From Luteirhabdus pelagi (GTDB lineage Bacteria > Bacteroidota > Bacteroidia > Flavobacteriales > Flavobacteriaceae), in assembly GCF_016827595.1 (NCBI RefSeq), contig NZ_JAECMS010000001.1, forward strand, positions 558,001-622,000: a stretch of DNA of 64,000 bases, read 5' to 3'. A program made the translations under genes and the position numbers. This document shows, piece after piece, positions 19,776-28,352 of the stretch (its first letter is position 1; every line of letters starts with the position of its first letter). The notes under the pieces are model-generated. The model saw nothing but the letters and a program-made list of their open reading frames with translations, had not been told where the DNA came from and searched no databases.

Positions 19776-21704
19776 ACTATTGCTGTCGCCAGTTTGGGTT
19801 ACCATCGACTCGTTATCGTCGCCTTCCTGTAATTCTTCAGAAACGTTCATAGCACCTTGTTGGTCAACTACAGCATTATTCCCGTTTCCAGTTTGTGTTT
19901 GGAACACTACGTTATCGAAGCTAGTTCCTGCAAACGTCCCATCCTGATTACTATCGGCAAAGTTATTATCGCCCATCTGGGTTTGGGTAGCTTGATTGTT
20001 ATCGCCTTGCTGTCTAGATGTAGCAACATTCTCATTTCCTGTCTGCGTTTGTGTCGCTTCAGAATTAGTCGTCGTGATGAGCTGACGCGCCGTGGCCATA
20101 TTGTCATCCCCTGTTTGAGTTTGGGTAATGGTATTATCGGTCGTTCCAAGACCTCCACCAGATCCTTGTACCGCCAATGCATCGTTATCGTCACCAGTTT
20201 GCAATTGAGTGATGGTATTACGAGCGGCAGATGTCTGTTGTTCAGCATTTGCCACGTTATCATCTCCAATTTGGTCCTGATCGATATAATTTCCATCACC
20301 AAGTCCTAAGAAGCCACCGCCACCTTGGGTAGCATTGGCAAGGTTGTCATCTCCTTCTTGGTACTGATCTATTTCATTATCGGTACTATTAGTTGTTTGG
20401 AAGAACCCTGGAAACAATTCCAAAACACGACCTTGATTTGCATTTGCTTCATTACGGTCTCCAACTTGTGTTTGCGTCACTGTATTATCGTCACCGATAG
20501 TCGTGGTAGTTGCTTCATTGAAGCCCCCTGTCTGTGAAGTAGTCGCGCTGTTTCCATCCGAGCGAGCAGAAGAAGTGCGATCATCACCTTGATTTACAAC
20601 TGCGCTATTGAAGTTTCCTTGTTGTGAAACGGAAGCGTCGTTTTCATCTCCGAATTGATTCACATCAGAATCATTCATAACGTTGGCTGCTCCTGCTTGC
20701 GTCACCGTTGCGGTATTTTCATTCCCCAACTGATCTACTGTTGATGTTTGAATGACTCCGTCCTGCATTACTGTCGATGTATTGGAATCGCCTTCCTGGT
20801 TTACAGAAGAATCGTCCTGAACACCCGTTTGCGTAACGGAAGAAGTATTTAGGTCGCCCTCTTGGTTTACAGAAGAAACATTTTGAGTTCCATCCTGAAA
20901 TACATCAGAATCGTTGGATGTTCCATTTTGAACCACCATCGATTCGTTTGCGCTTGAACCTTGTTCTACATTCGAGTTATTTGAAGTTCCAACTTGGTCT
21001 ACATCAGAATCGTTTCCAATGCCATCTTGAAAACTTGTTGAAATATTAGAATCGCCATTTTGGTCGACATTCGCCATGTTTCCAATACCGCCTTGTTCGA
21101 TGTCAGCATCGTTAGAAGTTCCATTCTGAACAGCCGTTGAAACATTGTTCTGCCCCCCCTGCAAACTCGTTACGATATTCGAGTCGCCTGTTTGGGAAAT
21201 ATCGGAAGTATTGTTAATTCCGGTTTGATCGACTTGTGAATCATTCATATTTCCATCTTGAACAACTATCGTAGTGTGATCGAAACCGCTTTGGTTTCCT
21301 ACTGAAATGTTTTCATCTCCCGTTTGGGTTACATCAGAATCCTGACGAAAGTCAGATTGGTTTACATCGGCGTCATTCGATGTACCATCTTGCGTTACAG
21401 TTGAAATATGATCGAAACCATTTTGGTTCACGTCACTCATATTTGTGGTACCCGTTTGGTCTACATCGGAAGAATGGCCATCATTGTTTTGAAGCACAAC
21501 TGATTGATTGCTGGTACCGCTCTGATCTACGGTTGAATTGTTTTCGTCGCCATCTTGGTCGACATCAGAATTGTTTGTCATTCCCGACTGATTCATCGTG
21601 GAAGCATTGTCGCTTCCCTGCTGGTTTACAGCACTGGAATTGTTTTGGGCAAACAGACATGTTGCGAACATGAAAGCTGCCACACTTAGCATTTTCTTTT
21701 TCAT
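18579..21704 (-). CDS. Giant curlin-repeat amyloid protein, 1041 aa
   Basis: The protein has a signal peptide (MKKKMLSVAAFMFATCLFAQ) and three zones. Residues 24-378 hold 32 tandem units of the S-x-V-x-Q-x-G-x-x-N-x type, nearly all exactly 11 residues. Residues about 380-640 use a different, longer unit with recurring TQTQTGDDN cores separated by Gly- or Ala-rich loops, including a hydrophobic insert LELFPGFFQ. Residues 644-1041 align without gaps to residues 46-443 of the curlin at 23043-24374. It ends in STVHQEN. About 90 half-rungs would make this several times longer than CsgA. It is probably a secreted fibre subunit or scaffold using the csgEFG exporter and is transcribed from its own promoter region. 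Confidence 0.88.
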   Translation of the reverse strand: MKKKMLSVAAFMFATCLFAQNNSSAVNQQGSDNASTMNQSGMTNNSDVDQDGDENNSTVDQSGTSNQSVVLQNNDGHSSDVDQTGTTNMSDVNQNGFDHISTVTQDGTSNDADVNQSDFRQDSDVTQTGDENISVGNQSGFDHTTIVVQDGNMNDSQVDQTGINNTSDISQTGDSNIVTSLQGGQNNVSTAVQNGTSNDADIEQGGIGNMANVDQNGDSNISTSFQDGIGNDSDVDQVGTSNNSNVEQGSSANESMVVQNGTSNDSDVFQDGTQNVSSVNQEGDLNTSSVTQTGVQDDSSVNQEGDSNTSTVMQDGVIQTSTVDQLGNENTATVTQAGAANVMNDSDVNQFGDENDASVSQQGNFNSAVVNQGDDRTSSARSDGNSATTSQTGGFNEATTTTIGDDNTVTQTQVGDRNEANANQGRVLELFPGFFQTTNSTDNEIDQYQEGDDNLANATQGGGGFLGLGDGNYIDQDQIGDDNVANAEQQTSAARNTITQLQTGDDNDALAVQGSGGGLGTTDNTITQTQTGDDNMATARQLITTTNSEATQTQTGNENVATSRQQGDNNQATQTQMGDNNFADSNQDGTFAGTSFDNVVFQTQTGNGNNAVVDQQGAMNVSEELQEGDDNESMVTQTGDSNSSDVWQRNNDHSSVVYQEGNGNDSRVNQAAGTNDASDVNQVGDDNESFVFQRGSDHNADVDQTGDRNNSQLRQRQGDDNMGTISQTGDDNISNHNQNGSMNDVTITQNGNDNRSVGIQTGDLNEEETIQNGDDNTAEVYQTGNANLSSVRQNGNNNDSDVDQDGDDNRGILRIGGSDNTTSLIQLGDRNNSVTEISGSGGSDFNMVDIEQVGDDNGMLIDVNGDSNDVDVRQFGDRNNANDDFLPGEGINIIGNDNTAEIVQVGDDNNSYIRTTGDDNSAKTAQVGNMNTSDIVQEGDNNNAYARSEGNNNESSIEQYGNGNTGALIDGGQVGNLNESTMLQTGDHNVSRVSQFGDENISEVTQTGEWNTSDVLQDGENHMSTVTQNGTNNLSTVHQEN

Positions 21705-21890
21705 ACTTTAAATGAGTATTAATTAATAATTCGATTAGCATACCCAGTTTTAAAACCAGGCAATAATTTAGAGGTGCCCCTTGTTTGAAAAGCAGCCTTA
21801 AACGCAATTTTTTCTTGAAGTTTTTTGTTAGATAGCAAAGGATAACCTCCGCTATAACTTAAAGATGCAGAGAATAAAAAGGTTCTGAAA

Positions 21891-21906
21891 TACGTACTTA
21901 CACGTA
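21891..21906. promoter_or_regulatory. Curlin upstream dyad, copy 2
   Basis: TACGTACTTACACGTA has the TACGT-N6-ACGTA architecture and lies 187 bp upstream of the ATG at 21704. It is preceded on the plus strand by TTCTGAAA, as in copy 3. Confidence 0.55.
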
Positions 21907-22050
21907 GGGACAGAACCAATGTAGTAGAATACTTACATATCATTCATTATTGCGTTCAATTACGAGTAGCATCGATGAAGGACAGGAAAGATTAACAGAA
22001 ATAAAAAGTTAAAGTTTCAAGAAGTTTGACTTTGAAATTCATTTAAATAA

Positions 22051-22086
22051 AAAACCAACCGAATGACAAGCATTCGATTGGTTTCA
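22051..22086 (-). terminator. Terminator of the two-gene curlin operon
   Basis: AACCAACCGAATG and CATTCGATTGGTT form a long stem with one mismatch and loop ACAAG. On the minus strand it is followed by a T-run, 70 bp after the stop at 22157. Confidence 0.85.
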
Positions 22087-22156
22087 AAAAAGCTATCCTT
22101 TATAATTCCTCCTACTAACGGAGAAAGGTAGTTACACCCTAAAGGATTTATTTTGA

Positions 22157-23011
22157 TTAGTTACTCTGGAATACAGCTGAACCGTTTCCGTTTCCAATTT
22201 GGTCTACGGTGCTCATATGGTCTTCTCCTAATTGAAGAACGCCACTTGCGTTTCCGTTACCGTCTTGAAGAACAGTGCTCATGTTTCCTTCACCTACTTG
22301 AAGAACACCAGAAAGGTTACCGTCGCCATTTTGCGTTACAGTACTTTCGTTTTCTTCACCGAACTGAGCTACTCCAGAAATATTCCCATTTCCTGTTTGG
22401 TACATTTCAGAACTGTTGTCCATACCGCTTTGGTAGGCACCTGCAACGTTACCGTTACCTGTTTGCTCAATTTTCGAGTAGTTGATTTCGCCTACTTGGT
22501 AAGAAGCAGCGACATTGCTATCTCCTATCTGATCGATATCGATTACGTTGTTAGGCTCAGTGCTTCCCGCGTCACCATCCTGGTTTGCGATTGCAAGGTT
22601 ACCATTACCGTCTTGATCGATATTGGTAAGGTTCGAAGAACCTGTTTGGAATACATCAGATACGTTGTTGTCTCCTAATTGGTTTACAAACGCAATCTCG
22701 TCGTCCAATTCCTGAACAACATACGATTCGTTATCGTTACCCTCTTGGTCTACATAGGCTTCACTGTTACGGTTTTCACCATTATCGCCATCATTCTGAT
22801 CAACGAAAGAGTAATTAGACGTTCCATCCTGAGTAACCTCAGCCAAGTTGGAGTTTCCATCTTGGTCTACATCAGAATCGTTAGTAGCTCCAGTTTGTGA
22901 TACGATAGCATCGTGGTCGTTTCCGTTTTGATCAACATCGCTATCATTCATTTGTGCAAACATGATTGTTCCGCAGAACAAGGCTGCTGCACTTAACATT
23001 ACTTTTTTCAT
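22157..23011 (-). CDS. Curlin-repeat amyloid protein, 284 aa
   Basis: A signal peptide (MKKVMLSAAALFCGTIMFAQ) is followed by about 23 units of the 11-residue S-x-V-x-Q-x-G-x-x-N-x type. A few units are expanded (NDGDNGENRN and GDAGSTEPNN loops), and one lacks the Gly-Asn core (SYVVQELDDEI). The last seven units are very regular and end in SAVFQSN. The gene begins 31 bp after the stop of the 443-aa curlin and is followed by a strong terminator, so the two form one operon. It is likely a co-secreted fibre subunit. Confidence 0.9.
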   Translation of the reverse strand: MKKVMLSAAALFCGTIMFAQMNDSDVDQNGNDHDAIVSQTGATNDSDVDQDGNSNLAEVTQDGTSNYSFVDQNDGDNGENRNSEAYVDQEGNDNESYVVQELDDEIAFVNQLGDNNVSDVFQTGSSNLTNIDQDGNGNLAIANQDGDAGSTEPNNVIDIDQIGDSNVAASYQVGEINYSKIEQTGNGNVAGAYQSGMDNSSEMYQTGNGNISGVAQFGEENESTVTQNGDGNLSGVLQVGEGNMSTVLQDGNGNASGVLQLGEDHMSTVDQIGNGNGSAVFQSN

Positions 23012-23042
23012 AATAAAATATTTACTTGGTTAAAATTTAATT

Positions 23043-24239
23043 TTAGTTGCTTTGGTGAACGTCACTCATGTTATTATTCCCCATTTGGTCTACTGTACTC
23101 ATGTGGCTTTCTCCTTCTTGAAGAACATCACTTACGTTCCAGTCACCAGTTTGTGTTACTTCAGAGATATTTTCATCTCCAAATTGAGAAACACGAGACG
23201 TGTTATGGTCACCTGTTTGAAGCATTGTGCTTTGGTTTAAGTCACCTACTTGTCCACCACCGATCAAAAGACCGTTGTTGTTGTTTCCATACTGCTCGAT
23301 AGAGCTAGTATTGCTGTTTCCTTCAGAACGTGCATATGCGTGGTTGCTATCGCCTTCCTGAACAATATCAGATTCGTTCATGTTTCCAACTTGTGCCGTT
23401 TTAGCACTGTTGTCATCACCAGTTGTACGGATGTAGCTGTTGTTATCGTCTCCGGACTGAACGATTTCTGCAGTGTTGTCATTTCCGATGATGTTAATAC
23501 CTTCTCCTGGAAGAAAATCATCGTTGGCGTTGTTACGATCCCCATATTGACGAACATCAACGTCGTTGCTATCGCCATTTACGTCGATTAGCATTCCGTT
23601 GTCATCACCTACTTGATCAATATCAACTGTGTTGAAGTCGCTTCCACCACTTCCAGAGATTTCGGTAACAGAGTTGTTACGATCTCCGATTTGCATAAGC
23701 ACTGTAGTGTTATCACTACCTCCTACACGAAGAATTCCACGGTTGTCATTACCTGTTTGTTCAACTTCAGAGTCGTTATTGTCACCACTATGACGTGCTT
23801 TAGACAAGTTTAGGTCTCCCGTTTGAAAAACTTCAGTGTTGTTGTTGTCTCCAAATTGCTTGGTTTCTTCTTCGTTTAAGTCACCATCTTGAATACCAAC
23901 ACTGCGGTTATCGTTTCCAACTTGTTCTACGAAAAGAAGGTTGTCGTTTCCACTCTGATTGTGGTTACTGATGTTGTCATCACCATCCTGAAAGACAGTT
24001 CCGTCATTATTGTCACCATAGCGCTGACGCAATTGGCTGTTATTACGGTCGCCTTCTTGGTCTACATCAGCATCATGGTCGGAACCACGTTGTAGTACAT
24101 AGCTATCGTTGTCGTCTCCTAATTGGTAAACATCGGCTGCATCTCCAGTACCAGCAGCTTGGTTTACGCGAGATCTGTTACGATCGCCTTCTTGATACAC
24201 ATTTGAGTCATGATCATCGTTTCGTTGCCATACATCAGA
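23043..24239 (-). repeat. Paralogous 398-codon module, copy B
   Basis: Second copy of the curlin module described at 18579-19775. The two are separated by the unrelated-order 284-aa curlin gene, so this is not a simple adjacent tandem duplication. Confidence 0.85.
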
Positions 24240-24374
24240 ATCGTTTTCCAATCCTTGTTGTACCACCACAGATTCATCATTGTTGCCCTCTTGGTCTACT
24301 ACACTTACATTTGATTGTGCGAAGAGTGTCGCTCCACAGCATAACGCTGCAGCACTTAGAATAACCTTTTTCAT
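23043..24374 (-). CDS. Curlin-repeat amyloid protein, 443 aa
   Basis: A signal peptide (MKKVILSAAALCCGATLFAQ) is followed by repeat units that vary more than in the other curlins. Some units have Arg-rich faces (QLRQRYGDNN), and one long non-repetitive loop reads NDDFLPGEGINIIGNDN. From residue 46 onward it is a colinear paralogue of the last 398 residues of the 1041-aa curlin. It ends in SDVHQSN. It is the first gene of a two-gene operon and has a 460-bp upstream region with the shared dyad at 24600-24615. Confidence 0.9.
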   Translation of the reverse strand: MKKVILSAAALCCGATLFAQSNVSVVDQEGNNDESVVVQQGLENDSDVWQRNDDHDSNVYQEGDRNRSRVNQAAGTGDAADVYQLGDDNDSYVLQRGSDHDADVDQEGDRNNSQLRQRYGDNNDGTVFQDGDDNISNHNQSGNDNLLFVEQVGNDNRSVGIQDGDLNEEETKQFGDNNNTEVFQTGDLNLSKARHSGDNNDSEVEQTGNDNRGILRVGGSDNTTVLMQIGDRNNSVTEISGSGGSDFNTVDIDQVGDDNGMLIDVNGDSNDVDVRQYGDRNNANDDFLPGEGINIIGNDNTAEIVQSGDDNNSYIRTTGDDNSAKTAQVGNMNESDIVQEGDSNHAYARSEGNSNTSSIEQYGNNNNGLLIGGGQVGDLNQSTMLQTGDHNTSRVSQFGDENISEVTQTGDWNVSDVLQEGESHMSTVDQMGNNNMSDVHQSN

Positions 24375-24774
24375 TGATAGATTTTAAATTACTAATTCGA
24401 TTTAAATGTTTGAAATTCACACAGGACCTTCACCCTGAGAAACAATCGCCGTTGCTCACAGTTCAGTTTTGTAAACTATTTTAAAGGCTTTAAGACACGA
24501 ATGGTCTTTATGTAATGAGGAGTTATTTTTCGATTCTTAGGAGCTCAAGCTCCGTGCGAATTTCCTTTCAAAAATGTGAATAAAGATTGGCATCTGAAAT
24601 ACGTACATACACGTATACCCCTGAAAATCAATAAAGTATTGTAATATATTTCCTACAAATTCATTGCTTTAATCGCTGACTAGTTTTAATCATTCGATAA
24701 AATGCATTAAATTTTAACAGTGGAATTTATATTAAAAAAATGTTAAGAACCTAGAAAAGAAAATTGATTCCTAC
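24375..24774. other. Regulatory intergenic region upstream of the curlin operon
   Basis: About 400 bp of A/T-rich DNA without a gene. It holds the third TACGT-N6-ACGTA dyad and, between dyad and ATG, TTTTTGAAA-like words that could serve as -7 elements on the minus strand. No other structure seen. Confidence 0.55.
24600..24615. promoter_or_regulatory. Curlin upstream dyad, copy 3
   Basis: TACGTACATACACGTA, architecture TACGT-N6-ACGTA, lies 226 bp upstream of the ATG at 24374. It is preceded on the plus strand by ATCTGAAA, as at 21891. Confidence 0.55.
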
Positions 24775-24814
24775 AAAAAATGCCGCCAAAATCCAAGATT
24801 TTAGGCGGCATTTT
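24775..24814 (-). terminator. Terminator of glnN
   Basis: TGCCGCC and GGCGGCA with inner AAAATC/GATTTT pairs form a long hairpin 20 bp after the glnN stop. Both sides carry A/T runs, so it could act in both directions. Confidence 0.85.
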
Positions 24815-24833
24815 CCTACAAATTATTTTATAA

Positions 24834-27020
24834 TTATCTGGTAAACAGCAACTCACGGTATTTAGTAAGTGGCCAAATTTCATCGTCTACCAATAATTCA
24901 AGTTTATCACAATGGTATCGAATTACTTCGAAGAATGGTTTCACCTCGTTGCAATATTCCTTGGCACGTTTTTCAGCATCTTCAATTTTGTTAGCTTTCT
25001 TACGCGCTTCAATCATATCGGTAATCCCTTTATTGATATTTGCGATATGCTCTGAAATCTGTTCTACCAAATTCATTTGCTCTGTCGCATACGACTTGAA
25101 GTCTTTTCCATAAATCTCTTTCAACCCACGAACATTCTTAATCAAAATGTTTTGGTATCGAATAGCCGTTGGTATCACATGATTACGTGCAATATCGCCA
25201 AGCGTTCGACCTTCAATTTGGATACGCATCGCATATTCCTCCATTTCGATTTCATATCGCGCCTCCATTTCAACCTTACTCATAATATTAAGGTCTTCGA
25301 AAAGTGAAATCGACTTCTTATCGATTTTCGCTTTCAAGGCTTCCGGAGTCGTTTTGTTATTGCTTAGGCCACGCTTCTTCGCTTCTTTTTCCCAAGCTTC
25401 ACCATATCCATCTCCTTCAAAGCGAATGCGCTTACTATCTTTAATATATTCACGCAACACGTTGAAGATCGCATCGTCCTTCTTCATCTTCTTCCCTTTA
25501 ATAAGGCTGTCTACTTCCTCTTTAAAGTCCTTCAACTGTTTCGCCATAATCGCATTCATAACAGTCATCGGGTTTGCACAGTTGGCATACGATCCTACGG
25601 CACGGAACTCAAATTTATTTCCTGTAAAGGCGAATGGCGACGTACGGTTACGGTCGGTGTTGTCCAATAATATCTCTGGAATCTTACCGACTACATTTAA
25701 TTTAAGGTCGGTTTTATCTTCGGGTGAAAGCTTTCCGCTCTTCACTTTTTCCAACTGGTCCAATACTGAAGTAAGCTGCGATCCGATAAAGGCAGAGATA
25801 ATCGCCGGCGGTGCTTCATTAGCTCCTAGTCGGTGGTCGTTACTTGCACTACCGATAGACGCTCTTAGCAACTCTTCATATTCATTTACCGCTTTAAGGG
25901 TATTGATAAAGAAGGTAAGGAACTGTAAATTTTTCATCGGCGTACTGCCAGGACCCAATAAGTTTACGCCTGTGTCGGTTGCCAATGACCAGTTATTGTG
26001 TTTTCCACTACCATTTACTCCAGCAAATGGTTTCTCGTGAAATAATACTTTGAAATTATGACGATCCGCAATTTTATCCATCACATCCATAAGAAGTGAA
26101 TTATGGTCTACCGCAAGGTTCGCTTCCTCAAAAATTGGGGCCAGCTCGAATTGATTTGGTGCCACCTCATTGTGACGCGTTTTCACTGGAATACCGAGCA
26201 ACATACACTCATTTTCCAAATCGCGCATATAATTAAGGACACGTGACGGGATAGATCCAAAATAATGGTCATCCAATTGCTGTCCTTTTGCAGAGGAATG
26301 TCCTAAAAGCGTTCGACCAGACAAGGTAATATCGGGGCGAGACGACGCTAAGGCTTTATCTATCAAGAAATATTCCTGTTCCCATCCAAGGGTTGCATTT
26401 ACTTTTGTAACGTTCTTATCAAAATATTTTGCAACAGCAGTTGCTGCTTTATCTACTTCCTGAAGCGCTCGAAGCAAGGGTGTTTTATAATCTAATGCTT
26501 CACCGGTATAGGCTACAAAAATCGTTGGAATACATAAGGTCGTTCCATATACGAATGCTGGAGACGTTGGATCCCAAGCGGTGTAACCACGAGCTTCAAA
26601 AGTATTTCGAATTCCACCATTTGGAAAACTAGAGGCATCAGGCTCTTGTTGAACTAATTGTCCACCACCAAATTTTTCAATCGCCTGTCCGTCGCTTGTT
26701 GTTTCGAAGAAAGCATCATGCTTTTCAGCAGTTGCTCCTGTAAGCGGCTGAAACCAGTGTGTGTAGTGAGTAGCTCCTTTGCTAATAGCCCATTCCTTCA
26801 TTCCTGTTGAAATGTGGTCGGCTACATCACGGTCTATCTTTTCTCCTTTTTCAATAGCAGCCATGACTGCATTATAAGAAGATTTGGTAAGGTACTGACG
26901 CATCGCACTTTGGTTGAACGTATTACTTCCAAAGACGGCTGAGCGTCTCTCCGCTTCCGTTACGGGTTGGGGTTTTCTGTTAAAGGTTTCTGCAATTGCT
27001 TTAAATCTAAGCGTTGCCAT
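24834..27020 (-). CDS. glnN: Glutamine synthetase type III
   Basis: GSIII joins ammonia and glutamate with ATP to make glutamine. The 728-aa length and the motifs KTRHNEVAPNQFELAPIFEEANLA, GVNGSGKHNNWSLAT and RLGANEAPPAI are those of the Bacteroides/cyanobacterial GSIII family, clearly different from the shorter GSI. The C-terminal 200 residues are helical, as usual. The gene stands alone with a terminator behind it; regulation is not visible. Confidence 0.95.
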   Translation of the reverse strand: MATLRFKAIAETFNRKPQPVTEAERRSAVFGSNTFNQSAMRQYLTKSSYNAVMAAIEKGEKIDRDVADHISTGMKEWAISKGATHYTHWFQPLTGATAEKHDAFFETTSDGQAIEKFGGGQLVQQEPDASSFPNGGIRNTFEARGYTAWDPTSPAFVYGTTLCIPTIFVAYTGEALDYKTPLLRALQEVDKAATAVAKYFDKNVTKVNATLGWEQEYFLIDKALASSRPDITLSGRTLLGHSSAKGQQLDDHYFGSIPSRVLNYMRDLENECMLLGIPVKTRHNEVAPNQFELAPIFEEANLAVDHNSLLMDVMDKIADRHNFKVLFHEKPFAGVNGSGKHNNWSLATDTGVNLLGPGSTPMKNLQFLTFFINTLKAVNEYEELLRASIGSASNDHRLGANEAPPAIISAFIGSQLTSVLDQLEKVKSGKLSPEDKTDLKLNVVGKIPEILLDNTDRNRTSPFAFTGNKFEFRAVGSYANCANPMTVMNAIMAKQLKDFKEEVDSLIKGKKMKKDDAIFNVLREYIKDSKRIRFEGDGYGEAWEKEAKKRGLSNNKTTPEALKAKIDKKSISLFEDLNIMSKVEMEARYEIEMEEYAMRIQIEGRTLGDIARNHVIPTAIRYQNILIKNVRGLKEIYGKDFKSYATEQMNLVEQISEHIANINKGITDMIEARKKANKIEDAEKRAKEYCNEVKPFFEVIRYHCDKLELLVDDEIWPLTKYRELLFTR

Positions 27021-27199
27021 TTGTTATATTTTAAGGTTGAACGAGGCAAAAATAAACTTTTTTAACCACCACCCCCTAAAATTTACTGTTAAGTTATTGA
27101 TAAATTGAATTTAACTGTTAATAACCCACTCGATAACACCCCTTAAATCGTAAAATTTCAATTCTAATCCAAGATCACCCCCTTGGAAAATGGGGTGCT

Positions 27200-28153
27200 T
27201 TAGGAAATGAAAGCCAAACTGATAAAAATACCATACGCTACAACGATAAGAAGCCCTTTGAATCTTCCTATTTCAAAACGCTTTGGAAGAAATGCCAAGG
27301 GTAGCAATACGGCTGCAAATCCCAGCATCCAAAAGATATCGCTGGACACTACCTCAGGGCTTTTCGCAAAGATGGGTTGTATAAGGGATGTGATACCTAT
27401 TACTGAAGCAATATTGAAGATATTGGAACCGATTAGATTTCCTAGTGAAATTGCTTTTTCCTTTTTGGCGGCTGCAATGACGGAAGCGGCCAATTCGGGA
27501 ACACTCGTTCCTACAGCTATCATAGTTACGGCAATGACCCTTTCGGTAACGCCCAAGGCCAATGCTAGATCTACGGCACCCATCACTAACAGTTCCGATC
27601 CGCCCCAAAGTGCAACGCCACCTATAATGAGCCATATGATTATTTTGAAATTAGAAGTGTCGGAAAGACTATCATCTACTTCTTCGGAAGCACCTTCCGC
27701 CTTACGCTGTTTTTTTGCACGTTGAAGCAAGAAAAATAGATAAGCGAATAAGGATAGCAGTAGCAGTCCTCCTTCCATCCTAGTGATATCGCCGCCATTC
27801 TTCAACAACATATAGAATAGGAGTGACAGCAACATCATGGCCGGCCAATTGAACTTATAGAAATCACGATCTATAGCCAAGGGTGCAATTAAGGCTGTTA
27901 CGCCGAGTACCAAACCGATATTCGCGACATTGGAACCTATTACATTTCCCAAAGAGATATCCGAAAAACCATCAAGTGCGGCCTGAACACTAACCAATAG
28001 TTCGGGAGCAGAAGTTGCAAACGATACGACCGTAAGTCCAATGACCATTTTCGACAACCGCAGCTTGAAAGACAATCCCACGGAAGCGCGAACCAAAAAC
28101 TCTCCCCCAACAACCAGTAAAACCAGTCCGATAAATATAAACAGTATGCTCAT
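27200..28153 (-). CDS. Calcium/sodium antiporter (CaCA, YrbG-like)
   Basis: The 317-aa protein is a two-fold repeat of five membrane helices. Each half contains the family's alpha repeat: SFATSAPELLVS...SLGNVIGSNVANIGLVLG in the first half and AVGTSVPELAASV...SLGNLIGSNIFNIASVIG in the second. The halves are joined by an acidic/basic cytoplasmic loop (about 155-180). This pattern is diagnostic for cation:Ca2+ exchangers such as YrbG. The ATG at 28153 directly precedes the first helix; the reading frame upstream (to 28261) lacks a sensible start and runs into the BlaI promoter region. Confidence 0.9.
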   Translation of the reverse strand: MSILFIFIGLVLLVVGGEFLVRASVGLSFKLRLSKMVIGLTVVSFATSAPELLVSVQAALDGFSDISLGNVIGSNVANIGLVLGVTALIAPLAIDRDFYKFNWPAMMLLSLLFYMLLKNGGDITRMEGGLLLLSLFAYLFFLLQRAKKQRKAEGASEEVDDSLSDTSNFKIIIWLIIGGVALWGGSELLVMGAVDLALALGVTERVIAVTMIAVGTSVPELAASVIAAAKKEKAISLGNLIGSNIFNIASVIGITSLIQPIFAKSPEVVSSDIFWMLGFAAVLLPLAFLPKRFEIGRFKGLLIVVAYGIFISLAFIS

Positions 28154-28285
28154 TTCAACTAATAAGGTAGCGAAGATACTAATTTGAAATACCTTTTCCG
28201 AACACAACGGAATTGGCTTTAAAACTAAAAAATGATACCATAAGTACCTACAATAGCACAATAAAAACTAAATTTTTCGTTATAT

Positions 28286-28330
28286 AACTACAACATTAGT
28301 TGTATAACTATAAAAATAGTTTTATGTTTG
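28286..28330 (+). promoter_or_regulatory. BlaI-type tandem operator and promoter
   Basis: Two identical-architecture dyads AACTA-N6-TAGTT lie at 28286-28301 and 28306-28321, exactly 20 bp apart (two helical turns). They sit over a promoter with TTG at 28300-28302 and the -7 element TATGTTTG at 28323-28330, spacing 20. The start codon is 22 bp further on. BlaI-family repressors bind such dyads as dimers, so autoregulation of the blaI-blaR1-like operon is likely. Confidence 0.7.
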
Positions 28331-28352
28331 AAGTCCAATTTTAATAAAACAC

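Noticed and set aside
16676-23813. Many plus-strand reading frames opposite the curlin genes
   Set aside because: They are antisense shadows created by the periodic codon pattern, have no start context or family likeness, and overlap fully with well supported genes.
16519-24374. 33-bp periodic DNA repeats that could look like a CRISPR array
   Set aside because: The period corresponds to 11 codons of a continuous reading frame, units differ at wobble positions, and there is no repeat-spacer structure or cas gene.
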